From Gammaproteobacteria bacterium (GTDB taxonomy: Bacteria; Pseudomonadota; Gammaproteobacteria; Pseudomonadales; Pseudohongiellaceae), in contig PASF01000015.1 in NCBI GenBank assembly GCA_002711845.1, positions 1 through 64,000 of the forward strand: a DNA stretch of 64,000 bases. The letters are read 5' to 3'. The first letter of the stretch is position 1. Each line of letters begins with the position of its first letter. Shown piece after piece: positions 16,874-25,568 of this stretch. A program made the position numbers and the translations under genes. Below the pieces are notes generated by a model. The model saw only the letters and a list, made by a program, of their open reading frames with translations. It searched no databases and was not told the DNA's origin.

Positions 16874-18076
16874 ATGAACAGAGCCACGACAAGCGCCACC
16901 GCCATGATGGCGATACTGCTGACGCTGACCACCCTGGCCAGCGCCGCTGAACCCGCCTACCCGCACGCCAATGAGCCCATCGGCACAGTGCGCCAGGTCT
17001 ACGATGGCCGGCTGTATCCGGACATTCAGGTCAACACGTTCCGTAATATTGATCGTCTGTTCCCGACCCGCACAGTGGCGCGCGGCGAGACCGTCTACGC
17101 ATTGCCGGTCAGCGACGCCCCGCTGCAGGCATTTTCCTACACGGTTGGTGGCCAGACCTATGACCTGTATGACGTGTTGTCCATGAACCGGGTCAGCGGC
17201 ATGGTGATCATTCACAATGACGAAATTCTGTTCGAGAAGTACCTGCTGGGCAATGACGCACGCACCCGGTGGATGTCGATGTCGGTGGTCAAATCGATGA
17301 CGGCGACGCTGATTGGCGCGGCGATACACGACGGCCACATCAGCAGCATCGACGACCCGATTGTGGATTACCTGCCCCGTTTTGTCGGCACCGCCTATGA
17401 CGGGGTCACCGTCAGACATCTGCTGCAGATGAGCTCGGGTGTGGCCTGGAACGAGACTTATACAGATCCGGCGTCTGACCGGCGACGCATGCTGGAAGCG
17501 CAGATCAGCGGGCAACCCGGTGCCGTGCTGAACCTGATGGCCTCGCTGCCGCGGGCCGCCGAGCCTGGCACGCGCTGGAACTACAGCACCGGCGAAACCC
17601 AGCTGGCCGGCGCGCTGGTGCAGGCCGCGACCGGGATGCCGGTGGCCGACTACCTGTCAGAAAAGATCTGGTCGAAGATGGGCATGGAAGCAGACGCCAA
17701 CTGGTGGCTGCAGTCCCCCGACGGGCTGGAAGTGGGCGGCAGCGGTCTGTCGGCCACCCTGCGTGACTATGCCCGCTTCGGGCTGTTCATGCTCCATGAC
17801 GGTGTCATCGATGGCGAGCGTGTGTTGCCAGAGGGCTGGATGGCCACAGCCGGCGCGCCGAAGCAGATTGGCGGCGAGCTGGTCGACTACGGTTTTATGC
17901 TGTGGCCCATGCACGGCAACAGTTATGCAGCGGAGGGCATATTTGGCCAGTACGTATTTGTTGATCCGGACAAGAACCTGGTGGTGGCAATGTGGAGTGC
18001 GCAGCCCAAACCGGTGGGGCGCGCCGGGCTCAACGAATACCGTTTCCTCGAGGCGTTATCCAGCTCTTTTGACTAA
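16874..18076 (+). CDS. Secreted serine hydrolase (beta-lactamase/EstB family)
   Basis: A 400-residue protein with an N-terminal signal peptide (MMAILLTLTTLASAAEP). The catalytic SxxK motif is SVVK in RWMSMSVVKSMTATL (about residue 137), the second motif is YSTG in RWNYSTGETQLAGALV, and GGSGLSATLRDYARFGLFML is typical of the C-terminal half. Family members are beta-lactamases, D-aminopeptidases or esterases; this one resembles 6-aminohexanoate-dimer-hydrolase-like enzymes, an inference from pattern. A ribosome-binding site (aaaggag) precedes ATG 16874. It is probably co-transcribed with the antiporter. Confidence 0.88.
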   Translation: MNRATTSATAMMAILLTLTTLASAAEPAYPHANEPIGTVRQVYDGRLYPDIQVNTFRNIDRLFPTRTVARGETVYALPVSDAPLQAFSYTVGGQTYDLYDVLSMNRVSGMVIIHNDEILFEKYLLGNDARTRWMSMSVVKSMTATLIGAAIHDGHISSIDDPIVDYLPRFVGTAYDGVTVRHLLQMSSGVAWNETYTDPASDRRRMLEAQISGQPGAVLNLMASLPRAAEPGTRWNYSTGETQLAGALVQAATGMPVADYLSEKIWSKMGMEADANWWLQSPDGLEVGGSGLSATLRDYARFGLFMLHDGVIDGERVLPEGWMATAGAPKQIGGELVDYGFMLWPMHGNSYAAEGIFGQYVFVDPDKNLVVAMWSAQPKPVGRAGLNEYRFLEALSSSFD

Positions 18077-18156
18077 AAACTGTCTGTTGTCCAACATGCT
18101 AAACTTTGACTCTGTTAAAGCGAATTGATCCACCCGGAAAGTTGCAAGGATTCATC

Positions 18157-18804
18157 ATGAACAACATGCAGATAGATATTGTGTCCGACATCGCCTGCCC
18201 CTGGTGTGCCATCGGTTACGCCCGCCTGCAGCTCGCCATGGCGCAGCTGGCGCCCGATTATGCGTTCACCGTTCGATGGCATGCCTTTGAGCTGAACCCC
18301 ACACACGATGGTCAGGGGGAACCCATCCTGCCGGCGCTGGCCCGAAAATACGGCCGCAGCGAAAACGAGATGCGCGACGCGCAGGCCAACATGATGGCGA
18401 TTGCCAAAGAGCTGGGCGTCAACTTTGACAAACTGCAGGAGCGCCTGACCGCCAATACCTTTGATGCCCACCGCCTGGTGAAATGGGCCGATGAGCACGG
18501 CAGACAGACCGAGATGAAACAGGCGCTGTTCGAGGCCTACTTTGGCAAGGCGCTGGATGTCTCCGAGCAGACTGTGCTGCTGGGCTGTGTTGATGACGTG
18601 GGACTGGACCGGGCTGCGGCCAAAGCCGTGCTGGAGTCGGATCAATACACCAGCGCGGTGCGTGACGATGAAGCCACGTATCAGAAAGCGGGGGTCAGCT
18701 CGGTGCCTGCGTTCATCATTAACAACAAATACCTGATCTCTGGCGCGCAGGAGCCGGAGGTGCTGGTGAAGGCGTTGCAGGATATCAGTGCCGAGGCGGC
18801 ATGA
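18157..18804 (+). CDS. DsbA-family oxidoreductase, FrnE/2-hydroxychromene-2-carboxylate isomerase-like
   Basis: About 215 residues with no signal peptide, so probably cytoplasmic. IVSDIACPWCAIGYARL carries a CPWC redox motif near residue 14, and the rest follows the thioredoxin fold with a helical insertion (NTFDAHRLVKWADEHG, ALFEAYFGKALDVS) and the cis-Pro loop GVSSVPAFIINNKYLISGAQ. This is the FrnE-like branch linked to oxidative stress or polyketide chemistry. ATG 18157 (aagga upstream) is preferred over 18106 because the family begins just before the IDIVSD strand. The stop overlaps the next gene by 4 bases. Confidence 0.88.
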   Translation: MNNMQIDIVSDIACPWCAIGYARLQLAMAQLAPDYAFTVRWHAFELNPTHDGQGEPILPALARKYGRSENEMRDAQANMMAIAKELGVNFDKLQERLTANTFDAHRLVKWADEHGRQTEMKQALFEAYFGKALDVSEQTVLLGCVDDVGLDRAAAKAVLESDQYTSAVRDDEATYQKAGVSSVPAFIINNKYLISGAQEPEVLVKALQDISAEAA

Positions 18805-19205
18805 ACGGCATTGTTGACCTGACAACATTACTGCAGTCGCTGGTCCCCCGCCTGGCGGAGGATGCATACGTATTTTGCAGCGTCCCCGGACCGCTCAGCG
18901 ACTACGCGGCGCTTGAGCCCGTTGCGGCCATCCGGGAGCCCGAAGGCCTGACGCTGGTTGTGCCAGCAGCAGTTGCCGAGCGCGAGGGGTTCGACTTTCA
19001 GGGACGTTATCGACAGATTACGCTGACCGTGCATTCGAGTCTGGAGGCGGTGGGCCTGACCGCTGCGGTATCAGCCGCATTGGCGGCCAGTGCCATCCCG
19101 GCCAATGTGGTGGCCGGCTTTTATCACGACCACCTATTTGTGCCCGAAGACAAGGCAGACAAGGCACTGCAGCTGTTGAAGCAGCTCAGTGGCAGCGCTG
19201 AGTGA
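18801..19205 (+). CDS. ACT domain protein (ACT_3/DUF2241 type)
   Basis: A 134-residue protein. DAYVFCSVPGP and the second ACT-like half TLTVHSSLEAVGLTAAVSAAL with IPANVVAGFYHDHLFVPEDKADKAL match the ACT_3 family, small proteins thought to bind amino acids or similar ligands as regulators. No enzyme domain is attached. It overlaps the stop of the DsbA-family gene (ATGA at 18801), so the two are translationally coupled. Its target is unknown. Confidence 0.85.
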   Translation: MNGIVDLTTLLQSLVPRLAEDAYVFCSVPGPLSDYAALEPVAAIREPEGLTLVVPAAVAEREGFDFQGRYRQITLTVHSSLEAVGLTAAVSAALAASAIPANVVAGFYHDHLFVPEDKADKALQLLKQLSGSAE

Positions 19206-19474
19206 AAAGGAGGCCGATATGGATAGCCCGACGACCAAAAAATCCACCGATTAGCTCAATCAGCCTGATGCTGGCCATGATTGCATTTGTCCCGAGCGCG
19301 GCAACGTTTACCCAGGCCGTAGTTCTGTCTGCGTTTGCGCTGGTGGGCGCGGTTATTGGCATGATGGCCGGCGCGGTGCGCCTGCGTTCAGTCCCGTTCG
19401 GCGCGCATTACTTAAGATGCTCATCAAACCACGCCAGCGCCAGTTCATTGGCCTGCTGCCAGGCCTGCCGGTAG
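19202..19474 (+). CDS. Doubtful small membrane protein, 3' end overlaps next gene
   Basis: A 90-residue frame starting GTG at 19202, overlapping the previous stop (GTGA). Residues about 19-62 (SLMLAMIAFVPSAATFTQA, LSAFALVGAVIGMMAGA) look like two real membrane helices. The basic N-terminus reads poorly and the last 27 residues run antisense through the 3' end of the convergent hydrolase. A better start (ATG 19219, DSPTTKKSTD) lies in another frame and stops quickly, so this may be a frameshifted or decaying membrane-protein gene. Confidence 0.3.
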   Translation: MKRRPIWIARRPKNPPISSISLMLAMIAFVPSAATFTQAVVLSAFALVGAVIGMMAGAVRLRSVPFGAHYLRCSSNHASASSLACCQACR

Positions 19475-20355
19475 ATGCCGTAGTGGCTGATGTCCGGAAT
19501 CACTACCAGGTTCTTCGGCCCCTGATGACGTTCGTGGGCAAGCATGGCATGCTCGCGGTTGTCGAACAGCTCTTCGTTCTGTGCAATCACGAACTGCATG
19601 GGGACGCCTTCGGCGCCAGCGATCTCATCAACGGGCACATAGTTCTGGAAGCGGCTGGCAATCGGTGCGCCGCGCAGATTGCCGACGACCGTGGCACCGG
19701 CCTCCGGATAGCTGAGTTCGCCTCGCGCACGCTGTGTGGCTTCGGTGTACGCCTGCGGGGTTTCACCAATGCCGCTGCCATCAAGAGAGCCAACCTGGCT
19801 ATGCACGGCCTTGATGCGCTGGTCCCGGATCGCCATCTCAACCACATAACCGCCTGACTGACTGCTGCCCCAGACGCCGATGCGGTCTGTATCCACCTGG
19901 GGTTCGTCCTGCAGCCAGTGCATGGCGTTTTCCCAGTCAGCCAGCATGTCTACCGGATCCACGACTTCCCGTATTTCCCGTACTTCCGCGGTAAAGCTGC
20001 CGGTCCGGCTGGCGTCCGGCAGTGTGTCCAGCGCGATGATCCGGCCATCGCTTGCGCCCCAGCCACGATAATCGAAGGTCACCACCAGGTATCCGTTTTG
20101 CGCAAACGCCACCGCATCACGCACCAGTTGCGCGGCCACACCGCCCCAGCCATGGGCCATCAGGATGGTTGGCAGCTTGTCATCCATATCAGCATCTGCG
20201 GGGGTAAATACCGTGGCCGCCATGCGCGTGCCTTCACTCCAGATGTCCACCGCGCGCGCTTCAACGTCCTCGGGAATTTGTGGTCCGCTCTGCGCATGAC
20301 CGAACGTCGCAGCGAATGTGAACAGCAGTAACAAAACTGTACGGAAACCTTTCAT
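19408..20355 (-). CDS. Secreted alpha/beta hydrolase (dienelactone/acetyl-esterase-like)
   Basis: A 315-residue protein with signal peptide (TVLLLLFTFAATFGHAQS). LMAHGWGG is the oxyanion segment, VTFDYRGWGASDG follows, GSSQSGGY is the nucleophile elbow (Ser near residue 172), and ISHYGIY near the end supplies the His. It resembles X-Pro dipeptidyl-peptidase/CocE-like or dienelactone hydrolases acting outside the cytoplasm; substrate unknown. A ribosome-binding site (agggaga) precedes ATG. It is the last gene of a long same-strand series, 82 bases after the MBL-fold gene, and may have its own promoter. Confidence 0.82.
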   Translation of the reverse strand: MKGFRTVLLLLFTFAATFGHAQSGPQIPEDVEARAVDIWSEGTRMAATVFTPADADMDDKLPTILMAHGWGGVAAQLVRDAVAFAQNGYLVVTFDYRGWGASDGRIIALDTLPDASRTGSFTAEVREIREVVDPVDMLADWENAMHWLQDEPQVDTDRIGVWGSSQSGGYVVEMAIRDQRIKAVHSQVGSLDGSGIGETPQAYTEATQRARGELSYPEAGATVVGNLRGAPIASRFQNYVPVDEIAGAEGVPMQFVIAQNEELFDNREHAMLAHERHQGPKNLVVIPDISHYGIYRQAWQQANELALAWFDEHLK

Positions 20356-20437
20356 GCCGCTTTCTCCCTGTTTTTTTTCAATGTTGCAATGTGCAAACCA
20401 TCAGACTGCCGGGCCAGTCACTGTTCCCGTCGGCTCA

Positions 20438-21520
20438 TCACGCCTCATCCAGCAACTGGTAAATACGGCGTATTGCCCGCACATCGGCGCCGGCGCCGCG
20501 GATCTGCGGGTAGTTGCCGCTGTGTGCGGTCATGTCGATCTCGGTGGCTGCCTGCTCGGCGCTGAGGCCGCGCTGCTTCAACGCCCGGGTGTTGGCCCAC
20601 AGATCGCGCAGGTAAGCCTGCAGCATGTCGATGCGTGCCTTGCCCTGCACGATGGGCCCGTGACCGGGCAGCAGGGTATCAAAATCAAATGCCTTCAGGC
20701 GCTCCAGCGCGTCGGGCCATTCGTCAACGTGGGCATCGCCCATATAAGGCAGAAATGGCACCATCAGGTCACCGGTGTAGATAATGCGTTCTTCGGGCAG
20801 AAACACCACCACGTCACCACCGGTGTGACCACGGCCCAGGTGGGCAATCTGGATTTCACGACCGCCGCCGCGCACACTCTGATAGATGGTCATGCTGTCT
20901 TCGATGGTGATGTTGGGCGGCGTCGGGTCGATGCCAGCCAGGGAGTTCAGGTGCGCCTGTTGCACGGCGATGCGGCCTTGCAGGGCCGCGCGCTCATCAA
21001 CGTTTTCGGTACTGGCCAGTTGCGCCTGCATCTGTTCAATCTGCCCGGGCACGCCTTCGGTGAAACTGATAAAGGTGGACTCTTCCAGCACATTGCCCAG
21101 CTCGCCACTGAGTTTGTCGCGGGTGTACTGATGGCCGATGATTTCCACATCCTGCGGAAACACCTGGTTCCCATGGGCATGGTCAAAATGGTAGTGCGTG
21201 TTGATCAGGTAGCGGACCGGTTTGGCACTGACCGATTTGATGGCATCTATCAGCGCCATCCCGGCATTGGGTGACACGTGTGAATCCACCACCAGCAGGT
21301 CGTGTTCGCCTTCGATCAGCATGGCGTGACTGATCACATTGACCGCGCCGGTGCCGGTGACGTGGTAGATGCCGTCACCGACCGGCGTAAAGATGTGGCT
21401 GCGCGTTTCGATTGTACCGCTCGGGGCGTTGTTCTGCGCCGAGCTCAGACTCACCAGGGTGAATACCGACGCGGCCATGGCGACGCCGATGGCCAGTGTT
21501 TTTATTTTATTTTTGTTCAT
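20438..21520 (-). CDS. Secreted MBL-fold metallo-hydrolase
   Basis: About 360 residues. A signal peptide (TLAIGVAMAASVFTLVSLSSAQ) is followed by the metallo-beta-lactamase fold: THYHFDHAHGN (HxHxDH dinuclear zinc site, near residue 125), GRGHTGGDVVVFLP and LPGHGPIV supply the remaining ligands. The start at 21520 has gaagg upstream and gives a normal signal peptide; a further start at 21565 would overlap the protease gene. A helical insertion (about residues 170-210, EQMQAQLASTENV) separates the metal-site halves. Such periplasmic members are often linked to quinoprotein or lactonase-like functions; this one's substrate is unknown. Confidence 0.85.
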   Translation of the reverse strand: MNKNKIKTLAIGVAMAASVFTLVSLSSAQNNAPSGTIETRSHIFTPVGDGIYHVTGTGAVNVISHAMLIEGEHDLLVVDSHVSPNAGMALIDAIKSVSAKPVRYLINTHYHFDHAHGNQVFPQDVEIIGHQYTRDKLSGELGNVLEESTFISFTEGVPGQIEQMQAQLASTENVDERAALQGRIAVQQAHLNSLAGIDPTPPNITIEDSMTIYQSVRGGGREIQIAHLGRGHTGGDVVVFLPEERIIYTGDLMVPFLPYMGDAHVDEWPDALERLKAFDFDTLLPGHGPIVQGKARIDMLQAYLRDLWANTRALKQRGLSAEQAATEIDMTAHSGNYPQIRGAGADVRAIRRIYQLLDEA

Positions 21521-21543
21521 GGTTTGCCTTCGCTGTTGTGCAC

Positions 21544-23019
21544 TTATTGTAGTATTTTTATCCACTCTCCCGGCTGCGGCGTGCCGATGGGGTAATAACC
21601 ATTCAGCAGGCGCAGGGTTTCTTCCGGATACTGCCGCACCGGGCTGCGGGCAGCCAGTGCGGCCCAGCTGAACCCCTGGGTCACCTGAACGTAACGCACC
21701 CGCAGGCCATTGGCCGCGCTGCGTTCGTTGGCCTGTATGGGCCGGAACGTGCGGATGGAGGCAAACAGCAGGTCTTCCAGGTCATCGTCTGCTGACGCGG
21801 TATCGCTGATCTCGGCACGCAAAATAAAGACACGCGGCCCCAAATAGAACACCGCTATACGTTCGCGATTGCCGTCGGCATTGGTGTGTAACCCGGTGTG
21901 CCCGAGCAAACGATACTGGTTCAGGTTCTCTGATTGCTGCAGGTCAGTGATGCCCAGGTTCTCGCGGATAAACAGCCGCGGCTCCTTGTTCTCGCGCAGG
22001 CGCTGTGCTTCGACCAGCATCATGGCATTTTCCTGCGGGCTGAGCGCCTGCACCGTGGTGGTGGTTTCGACGATCTGCCAGTTGTCCGGAAACACCATGG
22101 TGTAGCTCATCAGGTCCTGGTAATAGCGGTTACGGTCGCTGACAACACTGGTGTTCTCGCCGAACAGCAGGCCATCAATATGATTGCGGAACACGGCGTG
22201 GTCGGTCTCGCGGATCTGGTCCTCGGACAGATTACCGGCCTGGGCCACAGCCTGCTGCAGGCGCACGTCATTGCGTGGGTGCGTGGTAAACAGACCGTGA
22301 TAGGTGGGCTGGCGCTGGGCGACACGTACATTGAAGTCTTCCTGGTTCTTTAATACCGACAGCACATCAATCATGGCGCGCGGATTGTAGCCGGCATTAT
22401 AAAGATACTCGGCACCCAGGCTGTCGGCTTCCAGCTCATTGTCGCGGCCGAACCCGCTGACGCCGGCGGCGGCCCAGATGGAGCCGATCTGCGCCAGCTC
22501 GGAACCAATGTAGCCACTGCCGGTGGCCACCGCCGCAACCACACCGCCGACCGTTGCCGCGGCGCTACCAAGTCGACCGCGCGCCTGCTGCTGAATGGCG
22601 TGACGGGCAGTGATGTGCCCGACTTCATGCGCCAGCACGGCTGCCAGTTCGTCTTCGGATTTCAGGTACAACAACAGCCCGCGGTTGATATAGACAAAAC
22701 CACCGGGCAATGCAAAGGCGTTGATCTCAGGACTGTCGATAACGGTAAAGGTGTATTCCAGATCACTGCGGTGACTGCCTGCGGCGACGCGTTGGCCCAC
22801 TTCATTGACATAGCTATTGATTTGCTGGTCTTCCACCACGCGCATGCTGGCCAGCACTTTCTGATGTTCTTCGTGACCGATTTCCAGTTCCCGTGACTCA
22901 CTCATCAGCACCAGATTGGGTTGGCCGGTGGCCGGATTGACGGCACAGGACTGCAGCCCCATGGCCGACGCCAGGGCGATTGATACAAGCATTCCCCATG
23001 TTGTCCTGCGCACGATCAT
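21544..23019 (-). CDS. M48-family metalloprotease lipoprotein (BepA-like)
   Basis: A 491-residue protein. The signal region ends LQSCAVNPATG, a likely lipobox, so the protease would be anchored in the outer membrane facing the periplasm. HEVGHITARH is the zinc site and the downstream ELEADSLGAEYL gives the third ligand, typical of peptidase M48. YHGLFTTHPRNDVRL is also standard for the BepA/YfgC and LoiP class, which handle outer-membrane protein quality control. The C-terminal 200 residues lack clear TPR repeats and differ from BepA; the last 45 residues (VTQGFSWAALAARSPVR to the end) resemble a LysM-like YPIGTPQPGEWIKI module. Ribosome-binding site ggagg precedes ATG. Confidence 0.85.
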   Translation of the reverse strand: MIVRRTTWGMLVSIALASAMGLQSCAVNPATGQPNLVLMSESRELEIGHEEHQKVLASMRVVEDQQINSYVNEVGQRVAAGSHRSDLEYTFTVIDSPEINAFALPGGFVYINRGLLLYLKSEDELAAVLAHEVGHITARHAIQQQARGRLGSAAATVGGVVAAVATGSGYIGSELAQIGSIWAAAGVSGFGRDNELEADSLGAEYLYNAGYNPRAMIDVLSVLKNQEDFNVRVAQRQPTYHGLFTTHPRNDVRLQQAVAQAGNLSEDQIRETDHAVFRNHIDGLLFGENTSVVSDRNRYYQDLMSYTMVFPDNWQIVETTTTVQALSPQENAMMLVEAQRLRENKEPRLFIRENLGITDLQQSENLNQYRLLGHTGLHTNADGNRERIAVFYLGPRVFILRAEISDTASADDDLEDLLFASIRTFRPIQANERSAANGLRVRYVQVTQGFSWAALAARSPVRQYPEETLRLLNGYYPIGTPQPGEWIKILQ

Positions 23020-23065
23020 GCTCCTCCGTTACGTTGTTGCATGCTGGCCGTTAATGCCATTTGTG

Positions 23066-23758
23066 TCAGCCGCCCTGCACAAACAGCTTGAGCTGGTCGG
23101 CGAGGCTGTTGCAGGCATTGGCTTCCACCCGGGCAATCAGGGGGATGGGCACAAACACTGCCGGCACATAGGACTGGCCGCTGGCATCAGCGCTGATGGT
23201 ACCTACCGCCGTGTGTGAGGACACATCCCAGATACGGGCCTCAAAACTGGAATCATCTTCCCAGGAACCGAATCCAAAACAGCCACCGCCACCGGGACCC
23301 ACGGCGCAGGAGATCGAACCCATGCGATTGGTGGTTTCGGTTTGACCATCCAGCCAGACAATGTAGCGCACACCAAACTCGGCCATTTTGTCGGTGACCA
23401 GCGGCTGTGCCATCAACTGCTGCAGGTCTTCGCTGCGCATCGGCGCGGTGCGTGGCTCAAACCACGGGAACAATGCATCCACGAAAATCTGCTCGGGCAC
23501 CACCGTGATGGCGCCGTTGCCACGGCCCATGCGAGTGCCCACGCACTCAACAAAGTCGGAGGCAGTTTCATAGGCAGCGCCCTGACGCCGGCCCAGAATG
23601 ACAACCGACTCGCCGGTGTTGAGGCCGGTGTCTCCCTGACGGAACTCGTCAATGGTGGTGGTGGTGCAGGCGCCAAGCCCCATACCCGCCGTCAACGCCA
23701 CGATCAAATACATCCCTGCCCGCAACAGCCCTGCCATGGTTTTTTGTGTTGTTCTCAT
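23066..23758 (-). CDS. Lipoprotein of unknown function
   Basis: A 230-residue lipoprotein: AGMGLGACTTTTIDEF contains the lipobox, with the lipidated Cys near residue 31. The mature domain begins ESVVILGRRQGAAYETASDFV, continues IVWLDGQTETTNRMGS and a Gly-rich CAVGPGGGGCFGF with two cysteines that may form a disulfide, and closes with VPAVFVPIPLIARVEANAC. No named family is recognised. It lies 45 bases after another lipoprotein gene and 46 before the M48 protease gene, all on the minus strand, so it probably belongs to the same long transcript and acts in the periplasm or at the outer membrane. Confidence 0.75.
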   Translation of the reverse strand: MRTTQKTMAGLLRAGMYLIVALTAGMGLGACTTTTIDEFRQGDTGLNTGESVVILGRRQGAAYETASDFVECVGTRMGRGNGAITVVPEQIFVDALFPWFEPRTAPMRSEDLQQLMAQPLVTDKMAEFGVRYIVWLDGQTETTNRMGSISCAVGPGGGGCFGFGSWEDDSSFEARIWDVSSHTAVGTISADASGQSYVPAVFVPIPLIARVEANACNSLADQLKLFVQGG

Positions 23759-23803
23759 GCTGACCCCTGCTGTTTCATGCTTGCGCCTGTTGCCGCCGGT
23801 TCG

Positions 23804-24466
23804 TCACTGCAAGCGTGGTTGCAACCAGTCCCTGACATCCGGGACGCTGGTAAAACTGATGGAGAAATTCGACGCCAGATCGCGCATCGCCGCCACCGCT
23901 GCATCATTGATGCCGCCCTCAGCACTGCCAAAGGTTGCCTGCGGTGTTTTGCCATACGCGGTCATCACCCAGTCGGCAATGTAACCACCGTCCGGGGCCG
24001 TCAGCCGCATATTGTATTTGACCCAGACCTCGTAGGAATCCAGCCGGGTCTTCTGCGGCATGCCCAGCTGAAATTCATCAATATTGGGAATAAAGACCGC
24101 GTCAACGCCACGTTCATTCGCCATGGCGGGATCATCAAGCACGACCACCTGCTGAAACATGGCCGGCAGGACGGTATTGAACAGCTCGACATGGGAGCCG
24201 CCGCTGTTGACCAGGTACTCGTCCTTGCCGGCGTCAGTGCGTTCAGTATAGACATGGGCGCGCAGGGCATCGCTGTAATAGACCCCCAGCGTCATCGGCA
24301 AAGGCGGGATATTGGGCGACGGGTAGGTCCCCTCAACGACAACGGTGCTGGCGCCACAGGCACTGAGCACCAGTGCCCCCAGAGACATCAGCACCATGGC
24401 GCGAAAGCGACGCTGCCACAAAGAAATTCTGCCTGTTCTGATCTCGCTTCTCACTGCCTGCTCCAC
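23804..24466 (-). CDS. Lipoprotein of unknown function
   Basis: Up to 220 residues. MVLMSLGALVLSACGAS is a textbook lipoprotein signal, so the functional start may be the ATG at 24397; the GTG at 24466 would add 23 basic residues. The mature part (TLGVYYSDALRAHVYTE, VELFNTVLPAMFQQVVVLDD, VDAVFIPNIDEFQLGMPQK, WVKYNMRLTAPDG) alternates strands and helices in a manner similar to LptE or Curli/CsgG-like periplasmic assembly lipoproteins. That similarity is by pattern only. Position next to the VWA genes suggests it serves the same envelope machine. Confidence 0.72.
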   Translation of the reverse strand: MEQAVRSEIRTGRISLWQRRFRAMVLMSLGALVLSACGASTVVVEGTYPSPNIPPLPMTLGVYYSDALRAHVYTERTDAGKDEYLVNSGGSHVELFNTVLPAMFQQVVVLDDPAMANERGVDAVFIPNIDEFQLGMPQKTRLDSYEVWVKYNMRLTAPDGGYIADWVMTAYGKTPQATFGSAEGGINDAAVAAMRDLASNFSISFTSVPDVRDWLQPRLQ

Positions 24467-24530
24467 TGTTACTCTTGCGTTGGTTTACCTGGACAGTCGC
24501 CCTGCATGCCGGCCATTGTCTGCGTCCCGT

Positions 24531-25532
24531 TCACTGATAGGCATTCAGCCCGACGAAGCTGCCGCCATTGCGTTCCGCCAGTTCGCGCATCAGCGTGGCA
24601 AAACGATACAGACTGTCGTGATAACGCGGATCCAGATCAAACAATACCGGAAATCCGACCGCGTGAATACGCATCAGGCGATTGCCGCGGGCATCGGCCT
24701 GGTTGATTCTGTCTACTGTTTCAACCACCCGGGTGATCGACCCGCCGGGCAGGAAATCATCGCCGAAGGTATAGATGCTCACCCGCTGACCGGTCTCGTA
24801 GAACGTGCTGATGGCACGGGTAATGCCTTCCACCGGGCTGCTGTTGCTGAACGGTGCCCAGTTACGCAGCGCACTGATGATGGCCTGCCGGCGCGCCGGG
24901 GTATCGGGGATCCACTGGCCACGATAGTTGGGAAACATGTAATCGCCCATGTCGTTCATGATCTGGATGCCCTTGACCTCGGGGTAAATATCCAGCACTT
25001 CGGTGACCATCTCCAGTACCCGTGGCCAGGCGTTATAAAACATACTACCTGAGGTATCGATCAGGAAGATAATGTATTCGCTGTCCACCGGAATGCCGCC
25101 GATGACATTGTTACTGCGGGTAAACTCCTGGCCCAGCAGGCGCTCCATTTCAGCGGTCAGTGACTGCCGGGCAATGGCCAGTTCACTTTCCTCTTCGGCG
25201 CGTTCTTCAGCCAGCTCGGTCGAGGTTTCATATCGCCCGCGAATGTTGGACATCTCCCGCTCCAGGCGTGCGACGCGTTCGCGGTAGGCGGACAGCTGCT
25301 CACGGCGGGCGTTGAGTTCGCGATTCAGCACCTGGGTTTCGCCACGAATTTCAAACAGCGTCTGCTGCAGTGCCGCGACCGGCTGCTCCAGCTGCTGCGG
25401 GGCGTTTTCCAGCGTCACCGGCGCCGAATTTTCGGTGATCATCAGCAGCAGGATGATGGCGCCAAAACCACAGGAAATGACGTCCAGAAACGCTATGGTG
25501 GCACCGTCTTCTTCGCGTTTTCGCTTTTTCAT
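24531..25532 (-). CDS. Membrane-anchored VWA-domain protein B, MotB/ExbD-like N-terminus
   Basis: A 333-residue protein. A basic N-terminus (KKRKREEDG) precedes one membrane helix, AFLDVISCGFGAIILLLMI (residues 13-31), with an acidic residue at its start, as in the stator subunits MotB, TolR and ExbD. A coiled coil (about residues 45-140) leads to a von Willebrand A domain: IIFLIDTSGSM has the DxSxS metal site, followed by a PVEGITRAI segment and SIYTFGDDF. The domain should lie in the periplasm. It pairs with a similar protein encoded just upstream and with a MotA/TolQ-type channel two genes further upstream. The C-terminus ends soon after the VWA domain. Confidence 0.85.
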   Translation of the reverse strand: MKKRKREEDGATIAFLDVISCGFGAIILLLMITENSAPVTLENAPQQLEQPVAALQQTLFEIRGETQVLNRELNARREQLSAYRERVARLEREMSNIRGRYETSTELAEERAEEESELAIARQSLTAEMERLLGQEFTRSNNVIGGIPVDSEYIIFLIDTSGSMFYNAWPRVLEMVTEVLDIYPEVKGIQIMNDMGDYMFPNYRGQWIPDTPARRQAIISALRNWAPFSNSSPVEGITRAISTFYETGQRVSIYTFGDDFLPGGSITRVVETVDRINQADARGNRLMRIHAVGFPVLFDLDPRYHDSLYRFATLMRELAERNGGSFVGLNAYQ

Positions 25533-25568
25533 AGTCTTAAGTTCATCGTCTTAAGTTCATAGCCTCAT
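25529..25568 (-). repeat. Tandem repeat making a chain of ATGA-overlapping mini-ORFs
   Basis: On the minus strand the stop of the upstream VWA gene (TGA, 25567-25565) overlaps an ATG. From there three tiny frames of 3, 5 and 5 codons follow (MRL, MNLRR, MNLRL), each stop overlapping the next ATG as ATGA, and the last TGA overlaps the ATG of the downstream VWA gene at 25532. The two 5-codon units are a 14-base tandem duplication (atgaacttaagac). This may carry terminating ribosomes across the gap without a separate ribosome-binding site. Geometry is seen directly; the function is inferred. Confidence 0.6.

Noticed and set aside
23342-24706. A 454-codon plus-strand frame
   Set aside because: It runs antisense through three minus-strand genes with normal signals and spacing.
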